Shown in pieces: positions 21,653-32,397 of a DNA stretch of 64,000 nt (positions within the stretch are counted from its first letter, which is position 1; every line of letters begins with the position of its first letter). Below the pieces are notes generated by a model that saw nothing but the letters and a program-made list of their open reading frames with translations, was not told the origin of the DNA and did no database searches. The DNA lies in the NCBI GenBank assembly GCA_016235765.1, contig JACRIZ010000043.1, positions 43,021-107,020 on the forward strand. Reading direction: 5' to 3'. The DNA comes from Rhodocyclales bacterium (GTDB lineage Bacteria; Pseudomonadota; Gammaproteobacteria; Burkholderiales; Rhodocyclaceae). The translations under genes were made by a program, and so were the position numbers.

Positions 21653-23670
21653 CCGAACGTCGTGCCCGAATGTTTGGCATCGCCCTGTGGGCGCTGCCGC
21701 TGCTGTGCGCTTCGGCCTGGGCGCAAAAGGCTGACGAAGTGGTGTCGCTGACCTTTGCGAATGCCGACATCGAAACGGTGATCAGGGCAATCGGCAAGAT
21801 ATCCAATCGCAACATCCTGATCGATCCCCGCGTCAAGGGAACGCTCAATATCGTCACCAGCAAGCCGGTTTCGTCGGAAGAGGCCTATCAGATCATGCTG
21901 TCCGCCTTGCGCATGCAGGGCTACAGCGTGGTCGAGGATCGCGGCATCGTCAAAGTGGTTCCGGAGGCCGAGGCCAAGACCCATTCCGTTCCGGTCAGTC
22001 GCGCCCGGAGCAGCCTGAAGGGCGAGCGGATGGTTACGCACGTCTTCCATATCAGGAACGAATCGGCCACGCAGTTGCTGGCGGTAGTCAGGCCGTTGGT
22101 GTCGCCGAACAATTCGATTACCGCCTACGCCAACAACAATACGCTGATCGTCACCGACTATGCGGACAACGTTGCGCGGATCGCCAAGATCATCGATGCG
22201 CTTGACGTGCCCCAGGGCGACATCGTCATCATCCCGCTCAAGCATACGTCGGCGCAGGACATCGCGCCTCTGATCGCCAAGTTGATGGGCGAGTCGTCCG
22301 GGCAGGGGCAGCCGGCCGATCCCAGCCAGCGTGCAACGGTCGCTGCGGACAGTCGCCTGAATGCGTTGCTGGTCAGGTCGGAGAACCCCTCGCGGATCAA
22401 TTCGATACGCCAACTCGTGGCCAGCATGGATCAGCCGGGCGCGGCCGGCAACATCCACGTCGTCTACCTGAAGAACGCCGACGCGACCAAGGTGGCACAG
22501 ACGCTGCGCAGCGTACTGACGGGGGACTCGAGGGCGGCGGCGGCCGGCAGCACGTCCGGTACGACGACGGCAAGCGGGCTGACGCAGACTGCGGCAACCG
22601 CCGCGGGTGGCAGCGAAGGTGGCCAGATGGTGCAGGCGGATCGCAGCACCAACTCCCTGATCATCACGGCATCGGAGGCGGTCTATAACAACCTGCGTTC
22701 CGTCATCGACCAGTTGGATAGGCGCCGTGCGCAGGTGTATGTCGAGGCGCTGATTGCCGAGGTCACGGCGGACAATGCGACCGAGTTCGGCGTCCAGTTC
22801 CAGCACAGCAACCTGAACGCCAGCGGTGCAACCGGTTTTGGCGGAACCAACTTTTCATCCGGCGGCAGCAACATTCTCGGTCTTGCCAGCAATCCGCTCA
22901 ACGCGGCGAAGGGAGTGAATCTCGCGGTCGCCAAAGGCATCCTGACGCTGCCCGATGGCACCGAGATCCTCAATCTGGCGATGTTGGCACGCTTCATGGA
23001 GACGCAAGCCAATTCGAACATCCTGTCGACGCCGAATCTGCTGATGCTGGACAACGAGGAGGCCAAGATCGTCGTGGGCCAGAATGTGCCATTCGTGACC
23101 GGCCAATACACCAATACCGGTGGCGGCACGACGCCCGCCAACCCCTTCCAGACCATCGAGCGCAAGGACGTCGGTCTGACGCTGAAGGTGAAACCGCAGA
23201 TATCGGAAGGCGGCGCGCTGGTGCTGCAGATATTCCAGGAATCGTCGTCGGTGGTGGCCACTTCGGTGACGAGTACCAATGGTCCGACGACCAACAAGCG
23301 TTCCATCGAGACGACTGCGGTCGTCGACGACGGCGAGATCATCGTTCTCGGCGGCCTGGTCCAGGACAGCTATTCGACCGGCGCCGAAAAGGTGCCGCTG
23401 CTGGGCGACATTCCCGTACTTGGCCAGTTGTTCCGCTATGACACGCGCCAGCGCACCAAGACCAACCTGTTCGTGTTCCTGCGGCCGATGATTCTGCGCG
23501 ACGGTGCGAGCTACAAAGCCATGACGACCGACCGGTACATGTACATCGTCGGTCAGCAGCGCAGCCTCGGCAAGGCTGGCAAGCCGACTTCGCCGGAAGG
23601 CGATGCACCGGAGTTGCCGCCGTTGCCGCCGGGCAATGTCCCGCCAGCCGGTGCCCCGGCCACGCAATGA
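21649..23670 (+). CDS. gspD: Type II secretion system secretin D
   Basis: [44 protein letters not shown]; secretin domain [34 protein letters not shown]. Confidence 0.97.
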   Translation: MTERRARMFGIALWALPLLCASAWAQKADEVVSLTFANADIETVIRAIGKISNRNILIDPRVKGTLNIVTSKPVSSEEAYQIMLSALRMQGYSVVEDRGIVKVVPEAEAKTHSVPVSRARSSLKGERMVTHVFHIRNESATQLLAVVRPLVSPNNSITAYANNNTLIVTDYADNVARIAKIIDALDVPQGDIVIIPLKHTSAQDIAPLIAKLMGESSGQGQPADPSQRATVAADSRLNALLVRSENPSRINSIRQLVASMDQPGAAGNIHVVYLKNADATKVAQTLRSVLTGDSRAAAAGSTSGTTTASGLTQTAATAAGGSEGGQMVQADRSTNSLIITASEAVYNNLRSVIDQLDRRRAQVYVEALIAEVTADNATEFGVQFQHSNLNASGATGFGGTNFSSGGSNILGLASNPLNAAKGVNLAVAKGILTLPDGTEILNLAMLARFMETQANSNILSTPNLLMLDNEEAKIVVGQNVPFVTGQYTNTGGGTTPANPFQTIERKDVGLTLKVKPQISEGGALVLQIFQESSSVVATSVTSTNGPTTNKRSIETTAVVDDGEIIVLGGLVQDSYSTGAEKVPLLGDIPVLGQLFRYDTRQRTKTNLFVFLRPMILRDGASYKAMTTDRYMYIVGQQRSLGKAGKPTSPEGDAPELPPLPPGNVPPAGAPATQ

Positions 23671-23692
23671 TCGGCTGCGCCATCGCCCGGCC

Positions 23693-25159
23693 ATGAGCGC
23701 GCTCCTGCCTTACGGGTTTGCCAAGACTCACGGCATCCTGCTGCTCGATGTGTCCTCCGGTCCCGCTGAAATCGTCTTGCGGCGGGGCGCACGACTCGAC
23801 CTTCTGGCCGAGGTCAGGCGACGTGCCGCGGGGCCGGTATTGCTGAAGGGAACGCTCGAAGCACCGGCATTCGACAGCCTGTTGGGCGAAACTTACGCCG
23901 GCAGCGAGAATCAGGCGGCCGAACTGGCGGACGATCTCGGCCAGGATGTTGACCTGACCAAGCTGATGCACGAGATGCCGATCGTCGCCGACTTGCTCGA
24001 GTCGCAGGACGAGGCCCCCATCATCCGGCTGATCAACACGCTGTTCACCCAGGCGGTGCATGAACGGGTGTCCGATATCCACATCGAGCCGTTCGAGCAG
24101 AGTTCCGTGGTCCGCTATCGACGGGACGGCGTGCTGGGCGAGGTCGCGCGGCCGCATCGGGCCCTGCATGCCGCCATGGCTTCGCGGATCAAGATCATGG
24201 CAAACCTGGACATCGCCGAGAAGCGGCTGCCCCAGGACGGCCGCATCGCGCTGCGCCTGGGCGGTCGTTCGATCGACGTGCGCGTTTCGACGGTGCCGAC
24301 CAGCCACGGCGAACGCCTGGTGCTGCGGCTGCTGGAAAAGGACAGCGAGCGCCAAAGCCTGGATGCGTTGGGGATGCCGGCCGACACGCGCGAGCGCTTC
24401 GCCGCGCTGCTCGGCTACGCGCACGGCATCGTGCTGGTGACCGGCCCGACGGGTTCCGGCAAGACCACCACGCTGTATTCCGCCTTGCAGACGATGGATC
24501 GCCGTACCCGCAACATCGTCACGGTGGAAGATCCGGTTGAATACGATCTGCCCGGCATCGGCCAGATATCGGTCAACACCAAGATCGAACTGGGTTTCGC
24601 CAGGGCCTTGCGCGCCATCCTGCGCCAGGATCCGGACGTCATCATGATTGGCGAAGTGCGCGATCTCGAGACAGCGCAGATCGCTGTCCAGGCCAGCTTG
24701 ACCGGCCACCTGGTGCTGGCGACCTTGCACACCAACGATGCCGCCTCTGCGGTAACGCGTCTCATCGACCTGGGGATAGAGCGATTCCTGCTGGCGTCTG
24801 CGCTGCGGGGCGTCCTGGCGCAGCGCCTGTTGCGTTGCTTGTGTCCGGTCTGCCGACGGGCGCAGCCGGCGACGGCCGCCGAGCGCGAGTTGCTTGGTCC
24901 AGGTGCCCCGACGCGCATCTGGACAGCAGTCGGTTGCCCGGCATGTAATGGAATCGGCTATGCCGGTCGCACGGGCATCTACGAGCTCCTGGCCACGGAC
25001 GAGCACTTGACCGCGCTGATTCACGATGGTGCGTCCGAAGCCGAGTTGCGCAGCTACGGCGAGCGTACCGGCTGCCGCTCCCTGCGTGCGGACGGCCTGC
25101 GCTTGCTGGAGAACGGCACGACCTCGCTGGAGGAACTGCTGCGTGTTTCCGAGGACTGA
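23693..25159 (+). CDS. gspE: Type II secretion system ATPase E
   Basis: [82 protein letters not shown]; tetracysteine CPVC/CPAC. Confidence 0.97.
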   Translation: MSALLPYGFAKTHGILLLDVSSGPAEIVLRRGARLDLLAEVRRRAAGPVLLKGTLEAPAFDSLLGETYAGSENQAAELADDLGQDVDLTKLMHEMPIVADLLESQDEAPIIRLINTLFTQAVHERVSDIHIEPFEQSSVVRYRRDGVLGEVARPHRALHAAMASRIKIMANLDIAEKRLPQDGRIALRLGGRSIDVRVSTVPTSHGERLVLRLLEKDSERQSLDALGMPADTRERFAALLGYAHGIVLVTGPTGSGKTTTLYSALQTMDRRTRNIVTVEDPVEYDLPGIGQISVNTKIELGFARALRAILRQDPDVIMIGEVRDLETAQIAVQASLTGHLVLATLHTNDAASAVTRLIDLGIERFLLASALRGVLAQRLLRCLCPVCRRAQPATAAERELLGPGAPTRIWTAVGCPACNGIGYAGRTGIYELLATDEHLTALIHDGASEAELRSYGERTGCRSLRADGLRLLENGTTSLEELLRVSED

Positions 25160-25168
25160 GGTGCTGCG

Positions 25169-26377
25169 GTGACGGAATTCCGCTACCGTGCCCTCGACGA
25201 TACCGGCAACAAGCTTGCTGGTTCGATCGACGCCGATTCCGGGCGGGATGCCCGGGCTCTGTTGCGGAGGCGCGGTTTATACCCGCTCGAAATCGAGGAA
25301 GCGGCGGCTCGCGGTCGTGCAGTCGATGCCGTGCTGTCTGGCGGCCTGCGCTCATCCGAACTCTGCCTGTTGACGCGCCAATGGGCGACGCTGCTGATTT
25401 CGGGCCTGACCATGGAGCAGTCGCTGAACACCATGATCGAACAGGCCGAGCGCGATCTGGTGCGGACCGTCCTGGCCGGTTTGCGGCGGGAAATCCTCGC
25501 CGGCGCCTCGCTACGGGCCGCGCTCGACCGCTTTCCAACCGACTTTCCGGCCATCTATCGGGCATCCGTGGCCGCCGGCGAAAAGTCAGGCGAGTTGTCG
25601 AAGGTGATGCTGCAACTGGCCGACTACCTCGAGCAGCGTAGCGCGCTGCGCCAGAAGACCATCCAGGCGCTGGTATATCCGATCCTGGTCGCTTCGGTGG
25701 CGATGATCGTCGTGATCGGCCTGATGACCTACGTCGTACCGTCGGTGGTGTCGGTGTTCCAGCAGGGCAAGCAGGCACTGCCCTGGTTGACCCGGGCGTT
25801 GATCGCCATTTCCGCATTCATTCGGGACTGGGGCTGGCTGGTGGGGCTGGGGGCGATCGCCGCCGGCCTTGGCTTGCGGGCGGCGCTGCGCGACGAGACC
25901 TTCCGGATGAACTGGGACAAGCGGCTCCTGCGCATGCCGGTGCTTGGCACCTATCTCAGAAACCTCGATGCCACCCGCTTCGCGAGCACACTATCCATTC
26001 TGGCCAGCAGCGGCGTGCCGCTATTGGAGGCGCTGGACGCGTGCAGCCGGGTGGTCGTGCGACGGCCACTCGTAGAGGCCATCGGCCATGCTACTGTTCA
26101 TGTACGCGAAGGCATGCCGCTGTCGAGGGCGCTGATGCGAACGCGCCAGTTCCCGCCGATCCTGGTGCACATGATCGCCAGCGGCGAGGCAACCGGCCGC
26201 CTGGGTGCGTTGCTGGAACGTGCGGCGCAATTGCAGCAGGCGGATGTCGAGAATCGCACCGCCATGTTTACCGCGCTGATCGAGCCGGTCATGCTGCTGG
26301 CGATGGGGGGGCTGGTATTACTGATCGTCCTGGCGGTGATGCAGCCGATCATCGAACTCAACGTATTGATCCATTGA
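25169..26377 (+). CDS. gspF: Type II secretion system inner-membrane protein F (GTG start)
   Basis: FRYRALDDTGNKLAGSIDADSGRDARALLRRRGLYPLEIEE; three-TM PilC/GspF domain pattern. Confidence 0.96.
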   Translation: MTEFRYRALDDTGNKLAGSIDADSGRDARALLRRRGLYPLEIEEAAARGRAVDAVLSGGLRSSELCLLTRQWATLLISGLTMEQSLNTMIEQAERDLVRTVLAGLRREILAGASLRAALDRFPTDFPAIYRASVAAGEKSGELSKVMLQLADYLEQRSALRQKTIQALVYPILVASVAMIVVIGLMTYVVPSVVSVFQQGKQALPWLTRALIAISAFIRDWGWLVGLGAIAAGLGLRAALRDETFRMNWDKRLLRMPVLGTYLRNLDATRFASTLSILASSGVPLLEALDACSRVVVRRPLVEAIGHATVHVREGMPLSRALMRTRQFPPILVHMIASGEATGRLGALLERAAQLQQADVENRTAMFTALIEPVMLLAMGGLVLLIVLAVMQPIIELNVLIH

Positions 26378-26388
26378 ATGGAAGAGCC

Positions 26389-26814
26389 ATGAACAAGAGC
26401 ACCCGATGCCGCGGTTTCACCCTGATCGAAGTCATGATCGTCATCGTCATTCTCGGCGTATTGGCGGCGCTGATCGTTCCGAAGGTCATGAGCCGTCCCG
26501 ACGAGGCGCGGGCGGTGGCGGCCCGGCAGGACATTGCAACCATCACGCAGGCCCTGAAGCTGTATCGGCTCGACAACCGGCGCTATCCGACCACCGAGCA
26601 GGGACTGGCGGCGCTGGTGCGCAAGCCTGAGGTCGAGCCGCTGCCGCCGAACTGGAAGTCATATGTCGAACGCCTGCCCCAGGATCCCTGGGGCAGCCCG
26701 TACCAGTACCTGAATCCCGGCCTGCGCGGCGAGATTGACGTCTTCAGCTTCGGCGGCGACGGCAAGGCGGGCGGCGAGGGCGTCGACGCCGACATCGGGT
26801 CATGGCAGTTGTAA
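26389..26814 (+). CDS. gspG: Type II secretion system major pseudopilin G
   Basis: RGFTLIEVMIVIVILGVLAALIVPKVMSRPDEARAVAARQDIATITQALKLYRLDNRRYPTTEQGLAAL; PWGSPYQYLNPG. Confidence 0.97.
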   Translation: MNKSTRCRGFTLIEVMIVIVILGVLAALIVPKVMSRPDEARAVAARQDIATITQALKLYRLDNRRYPTTEQGLAALVRKPEVEPLPPNWKSYVERLPQDPWGSPYQYLNPGLRGEIDVFSFGGDGKAGGEGVDADIGSWQL

Positions 26815-27281
26815 AGGTCCATCCGGCAGTCGGCATGACCTTGATCGAAGTCATGGTCGTCCTGCTGCTGATCGCGCTCAGCACCGCATTGGCAACCGGC
26901 ACGGTCCGTTCCTGGCAACGCACGGACAGCGAGATCGAGCGTCTGGCGCTGGCGGTCGAGACTGCCGCCGAAAGAGCACGGGTGCGCGGTACGCCGATCC
27001 GATTCGAGTCGACGCGCCATGGCTATCGCTTTTCGCGCCTGGATACGGCGGGTAACTGGCAGACGGTCGCCGACGATCCGCTGTTCGCCGAACGCGCCTT
27101 GCCGACCGACGTGACCTTGAGCCGGGTGACGCGCGACGGCCAGGAGATCGCCAATGGCCTGGTGTTCGGCAGCGACGTGGTGCTCTATACGATCGAAATC
27201 CTCGCGGCCGACGGCACCGTGACCCTGGCGGGCCAGGCCTCCGGCTCCATCAAGAAGATATCCGCGGCGTCCCCGGCGTGA
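26802..27281 (+). CDS. gspH: Type II secretion system pseudopilin H
   Basis: VGMTLIEVMVVLLLIALSTALATGTVRSW; 13-bp overlap with gspG. Confidence 0.92.
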   Translation: MAVVKVHPAVGMTLIEVMVVLLLIALSTALATGTVRSWQRTDSEIERLALAVETAAERARVRGTPIRFESTRHGYRFSRLDTAGNWQTVADDPLFAERALPTDVTLSRVTRDGQEIANGLVFGSDVVLYTIEILAADGTVTLAGQASGSIKKISAASPA

Positions 27282-27652
27282 TGCGACGGAGCGGCGGATT
27301 CACGTTGATCGAAGTGCTGGTGGCCCTGACCATCTTCGCGGTGGGCGTGCTGGCGACCCTGCGCGCCATGGGGATTGCCATCGGCGGCAGCGACGAGCAG
27401 CGAACGCGCTTGCTGGCCGGCTGGGTGGCCCAGAATCGGCTGGCGGAGATGCGGGCGACCGGACGCTTCCCGCCGATCGGCGCCAACGAAGGGGAGGTCT
27501 CGATGGGGGGGCGGGTCTTCTTCTGGCGCGAAGAAACCAAGGGCACGCCCAATCCGCTCTTTCGACGGGTCGATGTCACCATCCATGCGGCCAGGGGCGA
27601 TGGGCATGCGCTGAGCCGCTTGTCCGGATTTGCCGTGGAGCCCTTGCGATGA
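27278..27652 (+). CDS. gspI: Type II secretion system pseudopilin I
   Basis: GGFTLIEVLVALTIFAVGVLATLRAMGIA...LLAGWVAQNRLAEMRATGRFP. Confidence 0.94.
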   Translation: MMRRSGGFTLIEVLVALTIFAVGVLATLRAMGIAIGGSDEQRTRLLAGWVAQNRLAEMRATGRFPPIGANEGEVSMGGRVFFWREETKGTPNPLFRRVDVTIHAARGDGHALSRLSGFAVEPLR

Positions 27653-28260
27653 CGTGCCGGCCCGGCGGGGAAAGTCAGTCGTGGTGTTACGCCGAGCGCG
27701 GCCTGACGCTGATCGAGATGCTGGTCGCACTGGCGGTATTCGCCGTGCTGGGCGTGATGGGCTATCGGGCGTCTGCGACGGCGATGGAGAGCCAGCAACG
27801 CGTGGCCGCGGAATTGCAGCGTTGGCGGGACATCGCCAACTTCGTGCAGGTCATCGAGTCGGACCTGACCCAGTTCGTCGAACGTCCCGGCAGTGTCGGG
27901 ACCGGCAATTCGGCCATCGCCGGCGGGCTGCTCCTTGCGCAGACCGGCGGCAGCCCGGAAGTCAGCTTCCTGAAGCTCGATGGCGGCGGGGCCACCGTCC
28001 GGCGCCGTGGCTATCGGCTCGACGGGCAGCGCCTCATGCAGTTGCGCTGGCCCGGTACGGACGTGGTCGCCATCCCGGAAGCGCACCTCATTCTGGAAAG
28101 AGTCGCGACCATGCATTGCACGGTACTTGGCACCGACGGTCAGCGCTACCCGGTCTGGCCGGATGCGAAGGGCGGACGCCAGGTCAGGCCGGCCGCGGTC
28201 GATGTCGAACTGGAGCTCCCCGATGCCGGGACGATACGGCGACTGGTCACCCTGCGCTAG
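27649..28260 (+). CDS. gspJ: Type II secretion system pseudopilin J
   Basis: RGLTLIEMLVALAVFAVLGVMGYRASATAMESQQRVAAELQRWRDIANFVQVIESDLTQFV. Confidence 0.94.
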   Translation: MTCRPGGESQSWCYAERGLTLIEMLVALAVFAVLGVMGYRASATAMESQQRVAAELQRWRDIANFVQVIESDLTQFVERPGSVGTGNSAIAGGLLLAQTGGSPEVSFLKLDGGGATVRRRGYRLDGQRLMQLRWPGTDVVAIPEAHLILERVATMHCTVLGTDGQRYPVWPDAKGGRQVRPAAVDVELELPDAGTIRRLVTLR

Positions 28261-29191
28261 GCGTGCGCGCCGGCGGCTGCAACGCGGGGCGGCGCTCCTG
28301 CTGGCGATGTTGACGCTGGCGTTGATGGCCGAAATTGCGGCGCTGGTCGTCGCCGACTATGGGGCGGCGATGGAATTGCTGGTTGGGCGGCAGGATCAGG
28401 GGCAGAGTCGCTGGTTGGCACGTGGGGCCGTCGATTGGGCGCGCAACGTCCTCGCCGAAGATGCGCGGACCAGTACCAGCGACCATCCGGGCGAGATTTG
28501 GGCGACGCGAATCGCGCCGACGCCGGTCGATGATGGCGAGGTGGGCGGCGAGATCATCGACTATTCCGGGTACTTCAACCTGAACGGACTGGTCGAGAAC
28601 GGGGTCGCGGTGGCGGAACAGGTGGAATCCTACCGGCGCCTGCTGCAGTTGATCGGCGCGCCGCCGCAGGACGCGGCGAGTCTCGCCGCCGCGCTGGTGG
28701 ACTGGCTCGACGCGAACAACGAACGGGAAAGCAATGGCGCCGAATCGGACTGGTATGCGGCACAGGGCAAGCAATACCGCGTTGCCAATGGTCCGCTGGC
28801 GGACATCGACGAACTCGGGCTGGTGCGTGGCTACAGCGAGGATGTGATCAATCGCCTGCGCTCGGTCGCGGTCGTGTTGCCGGAATCGACGCCTATCAAC
28901 GCCAATACTGCGCCACCGGAGGTGTTGAGCGCCTTGATTCGGAACCTGAGCATCGACGATGCACGCGTCATGGCGGTGCGCCGCCGGGCCAATCCCTTTG
29001 CCGATGCCGCCGGATTCCTGGCGCAGTTGCCACGCGGCGCGACGCCACCCCCCGCGGGACGCTTTTCTGTGACGAGTCGTTACTTTCTGGTCGGCGGGCG
29101 GGCAAAATACGGAATGGCGGTTACCCGCATGCAGGTTCTGCTCGATCGCAGATCCGTGTGGCCCGAAATTGTTTGGCAGAAGATACTGTGA
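28223..29191 (+). CDS. gspK: Type II secretion system minor pseudopilin K
   Basis: RRRLQRGAALLLAMLTLALMAEIAALVVADY...IIDYSGYFNLNGLVEN...LVDWLDANNERESNGAESDWYA...INANTAPPEVLSALI. The start inside the longer ORF was chosen by overlap with gspJ. Confidence 0.92.
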   Translation: MPGRYGDWSPCARRARRRLQRGAALLLAMLTLALMAEIAALVVADYGAAMELLVGRQDQGQSRWLARGAVDWARNVLAEDARTSTSDHPGEIWATRIAPTPVDDGEVGGEIIDYSGYFNLNGLVENGVAVAEQVESYRRLLQLIGAPPQDAASLAAALVDWLDANNERESNGAESDWYAAQGKQYRVANGPLADIDELGLVRGYSEDVINRLRSVAVVLPESTPINANTAPPEVLSALIRNLSIDDARVMAVRRRANPFADAAGFLAQLPRGATPPPAGRFSVTSRYFLVGGRAKYGMAVTRMQVLLDRRSVWPEIVWQKIL

Positions 29192-30393
29192 CCACAACAC
29201 TGAGAGTATTTGTCGGCGAGCACTGGCCCGAACGACCGAGCACACGCTGGACTCTGATCAGCGCCGCCGGGACCGTGCTCGAACAGGGCGAGTCGGACGC
29301 ATTGCGCTGGCCGGTCGCCGACTACTGCGAGGCGGTCATATCAGCCCCGGAGGTATCGTGCCTGCGCGCAGCGATTCCGCAGCGCGTTGCGCGCCGGGAC
29401 CTGCCGCAGGTCGTCGCGGGGGTGCTCGAAGACCAGTTGCTCGAGGATCCGGACCGTTGCCACCTGACGGTGTGCCGTCATCACCGCGACTCGGCGGACG
29501 TGCTGGTAATCGGACGGGAACGCCTGCGCAATATCCTTGCGCAGTTCTCGGCGCTGGGTCGCCCCTTGTCAGCCGCATACAGCGAGTTGCGGGCCTTGCA
29601 CGCCGAGCGCCATGATTGGGTGGTCGCCCTGGCGAGCGACGGCGTGATCCTCTCCCGCCCCCACGAAGTGCCGCTGGTGCTTGACGGCACGAACGACGGG
29701 ACGCCGCCGGCCCTGCTCGTGACCATCGCGAAGGACCCCCGATCCAAGGCCGGCAACCTCAGGATGCTTATCCGGGCAGAAGCCGGCAAGCAGATCGATC
29801 TTGCCGCCTGGACGGCAATGTTGCGCACGGAGCACATCCGGATCGGTCCGGAGTATCGGTGGTATTCGTTGACCGAATCGTCTGTCGACCTCCTGCATGA
29901 CGAGTTCGCCTCCCGCTTGCGACGCAACAATGCATGGTTGCTGATAAAGCCCGCTGCGCTTGTTGCCGCGTCCTTCTTGCTCGCGTACTTGGTGATCGGG
30001 TTGTTCCAGGTCCTGCTGTCGGGCTATAGGATCAACCAGGCCGAGGGACGCATCGACGAGCTTTTTGCTGCGTCGTTTCCGGGAATCCCGGCGGTTTCCC
30101 CCGTGGCGCAGACGCGCCGCCAACTGGATCAATTGCGCGGTACTCATGGTCTGGCACGAAGTGATGACGTCCTGGTGCTGCTGGCAGCGCTGTCCGAGGC
30201 GCTGGGGACGACCGGCGAGAACTCCATCAAGGAACTCGGCTATACCGAACATCGGCTGACCGCGGTGTTGGACGCGGCCCAGGCCGGGCGCATCGACGGC
30301 TTGCGTCAGCAACTTCAGGATCGCGGCTACCAGGCAACATTGCGCGAAGCGCAGCCGCCAACACTGGTGATCGAACTGGATGTGACGAGATGA
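29188..30393 (+). CDS. gspL: Type II secretion system protein L
   Basis: GTG start; cytoplasmic GspL-like domain, a TM segment (KPAALVAASFLLAYLVIGLFQVLLSGY), and position between gspK and gspM. Confidence 0.88.
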   Translation: MTTTLRVFVGEHWPERPSTRWTLISAAGTVLEQGESDALRWPVADYCEAVISAPEVSCLRAAIPQRVARRDLPQVVAGVLEDQLLEDPDRCHLTVCRHHRDSADVLVIGRERLRNILAQFSALGRPLSAAYSELRALHAERHDWVVALASDGVILSRPHEVPLVLDGTNDGTPPALLVTIAKDPRSKAGNLRMLIRAEAGKQIDLAAWTAMLRTEHIRIGPEYRWYSLTESSVDLLHDEFASRLRRNNAWLLIKPAALVAASFLLAYLVIGLFQVLLSGYRINQAEGRIDELFAASFPGIPAVSPVAQTRRQLDQLRGTHGLARSDDVLVLLAALSEALGTTGENSIKELGYTEHRLTAVLDAAQAGRIDGLRQQLQDRGYQATLREAQPPTLVIELDVTR

Positions 30394-30875
30394 GTGCACT
30401 CGCGACTTTCCTGCAACAGGTTCGGGGGCAGTTGGAGTTGCCACGCTATCGGCATCTGCCCAAGGTGCTGGCGCTCGCGGCGGTTTTCTGCGTTGCTGCC
30501 ACGTTGGCTTGGCTTCCCGGTGTGACGGAGCGGCTGGCGCAGCGGGAAAACAAGGTTGGCGATGCGCTGAAATCGATCCAGACGGACATCACGGAACTGG
30601 ACCGCCTGAAGGGCCGGGCGCTGCCGACAAAGATGGCTGGCGTGCCCCTCAAGGAAGCCGTCGCGGCCTCGTTGGCAAGCCAACGCCCGGCGCTGTCGGT
30701 GGAGCTGGTCGATGCCGCGCGCGTCCGCGTTCAAGGAACTTGCGACTTCGATTCCCTCGTGCGCTGGCTTGGCGACGTGCAGCGCAGCCATCGGCTTGGC
30801 GTGGTCTCACTGGCGGTGACCCGAAGGGATGCAGGCGTAGCGGTGGATATGATCTTGTCATCAAGTCGGGAATGA
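30390..30875 (+). CDS. gspM: Type II secretion system protein M
   Basis: 161 aa with one N-terminal TM segment and a small periplasmic domain; position between gspL and gspN. Confidence 0.85.
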   Translation: MSALATFLQQVRGQLELPRYRHLPKVLALAAVFCVAATLAWLPGVTERLAQRENKVGDALKSIQTDITELDRLKGRALPTKMAGVPLKEAVAASLASQRPALSVELVDAARVRVQGTCDFDSLVRWLGDVQRSHRLGVVSLAVTRRDAGVAVDMILSSSRE

Positions 30876-31615
30876 GACGTTTCCTTCTTGTGCTGCTTGC
30901 GTTGGGCGTGATGGTCGCCAGCGCTCCGGCCACGCTGGTGGATCGCACCGTTTCCGAGCTAAGTCGCGGTGGCGTGCGCGTTGGCGCCAGCAGCGGAACG
31001 ATCTGGAGCGGGCGCGGAGTTGTCAGCGTCCGTGACGTGACAACGCAGGCTTGGCAACCTTGGTTCGGAGTCGAGTGGTCGTTTGATCCGATCGGGCTAT
31101 TCCGGGGCAAACTGTCCTGGAAGATAATCAACAACAGTACAAGCGCGTCCGAGTTGGCGATCGGCGTGTCCGGGTGGCACGTCTCCGGACTGCATATCGC
31201 AGGACCTGCGCGGTACTTCCTGCAGCGGATACCCGGGACCTTTTCCGGATTCGGGTGGGAAGGAGACATAAGTCTGGAAGTCAGTCAGCTCGAATGCTCC
31301 TGGCGAAGTTCATGTACCGGCAGGATCGACGCGAACTGGGCGGCGGCCGGATCGGACTTTCTACCCGGGCAGGTGTTTGGCGACTACCGGATTGTTGCTG
31401 ATGCGGTCGAGAGTACGTTTGCGTTCGATTGGAGCAGCAGTGACAAGAGCTTCGTTCGGACTTGGGGCAAGGGCGAGATATCGGCTACGGGTGCACTACG
31501 CCTTTCTGGCAACGTGAAGGGCAACCCGGAATTGTTGGCTCGGCTGCCGGCGGTCGCCGGTCCTTGGGTGCGGCCGACTGCGGTAGGCGACACCTGGAAA
31601 ATCGTTTTTCCCTGA
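30872..31615 (+). CDS. gspN: Type II secretion system protein N
   Basis: MRRFLLVLLALGVMVASAPATLVDRTVSELSRGGVRVGASSGTIWSGRGVVSV; last gene of the gsp operon. Confidence 0.85.
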   Translation: MRRFLLVLLALGVMVASAPATLVDRTVSELSRGGVRVGASSGTIWSGRGVVSVRDVTTQAWQPWFGVEWSFDPIGLFRGKLSWKIINNSTSASELAIGVSGWHVSGLHIAGPARYFLQRIPGTFSGFGWEGDISLEVSQLECSWRSSCTGRIDANWAAAGSDFLPGQVFGDYRIVADAVESTFAFDWSSSDKSFVRTWGKGEISATGALRLSGNVKGNPELLARLPAVAGPWVRPTAVGDTWKIVFP

Positions 31616-31733
31616 CCAGGGTGTTTAACGGAATACGGGTTATGATTTGCCCGATTGTCATCGGAATTTGTGGAATGCGTCCGTAGCGGCGTGTTTGCGT
31701 AAGCGTAAGGGTCTCTTTCAGGAGGATGATGGA

Positions 31734-32345
31734 ATGTTCAGGTCTATAACGTTGCCTATTGTTGGCCTGCTGTTGGCAGTTTCGGCGCTGATTTCAGGGT
31801 GTTCCTCATATCCGGCGGCGCCGGCCTCCGCTGCCTCGTCGAATTACAAGTACATCATCGGCCCGGGTGATACGCTCAATATCGTTGTCTGGCGCAATCC
31901 CGAACTCTCGACCATTGTTCCGGTTCGTCCGGATGGCAAGATTGCCGCGCCACTGGTGGAAGACTTGCCTGCCATGGGCAAGGATGCGACCACGCTCGCA
32001 CGCGATATCGAAAAGGCGTTGGCCAAGTACATCCGCGATCCGGTCGTGACAGTCGTCGTGACGAATTTCGTGGGCCCGTATAGCGAGCAGATTCGTGTCG
32101 TCGGCGAGGCCGCCAAGCCCCAAGTGCTTCCCTACAAGCAGAAGATGACCCTGCTCGACGTGATGATCGCGGTCGGCGGCATGACCGACTTCGCGGACGG
32201 CAATGGTGCTTCCATTCTGCGTACCGCCGAAGGCAACAAGCAATACGGTGTTCGCATCGCAGACCTGGTCAAGCGCGGCGACGTCTCAGCCAACGTGGAA
32301 ATGCAGCCGGGGGACGTCCTGATCATTCCCCAGGGCTGGTTCTGA
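31734..32345 (+). CDS. Polysaccharide export (Wza/EpsE-like) lipoprotein
   Basis: Lipobox LISGCSS; YKYIIGPGDTLNIVVWRNPELSTIVPVRPDGKIAAPLVEDLPAMGKDATTLARDIEKAL; GDVLIIPQGWF. Confidence 0.94.
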   Translation: MFRSITLPIVGLLLAVSALISGCSSYPAAPASAASSNYKYIIGPGDTLNIVVWRNPELSTIVPVRPDGKIAAPLVEDLPAMGKDATTLARDIEKALAKYIRDPVVTVVVTNFVGPYSEQIRVVGEAAKPQVLPYKQKMTLLDVMIAVGGMTDFADGNGASILRTAEGNKQYGVRIADLVKRGDVSANVEMQPGDVLIIPQGWF

Positions 32346-32397
32346 GCGATCGATCGGAGATTCCTTGCCATCCGTGTCTGCCAAGTAGGTGTTGTCG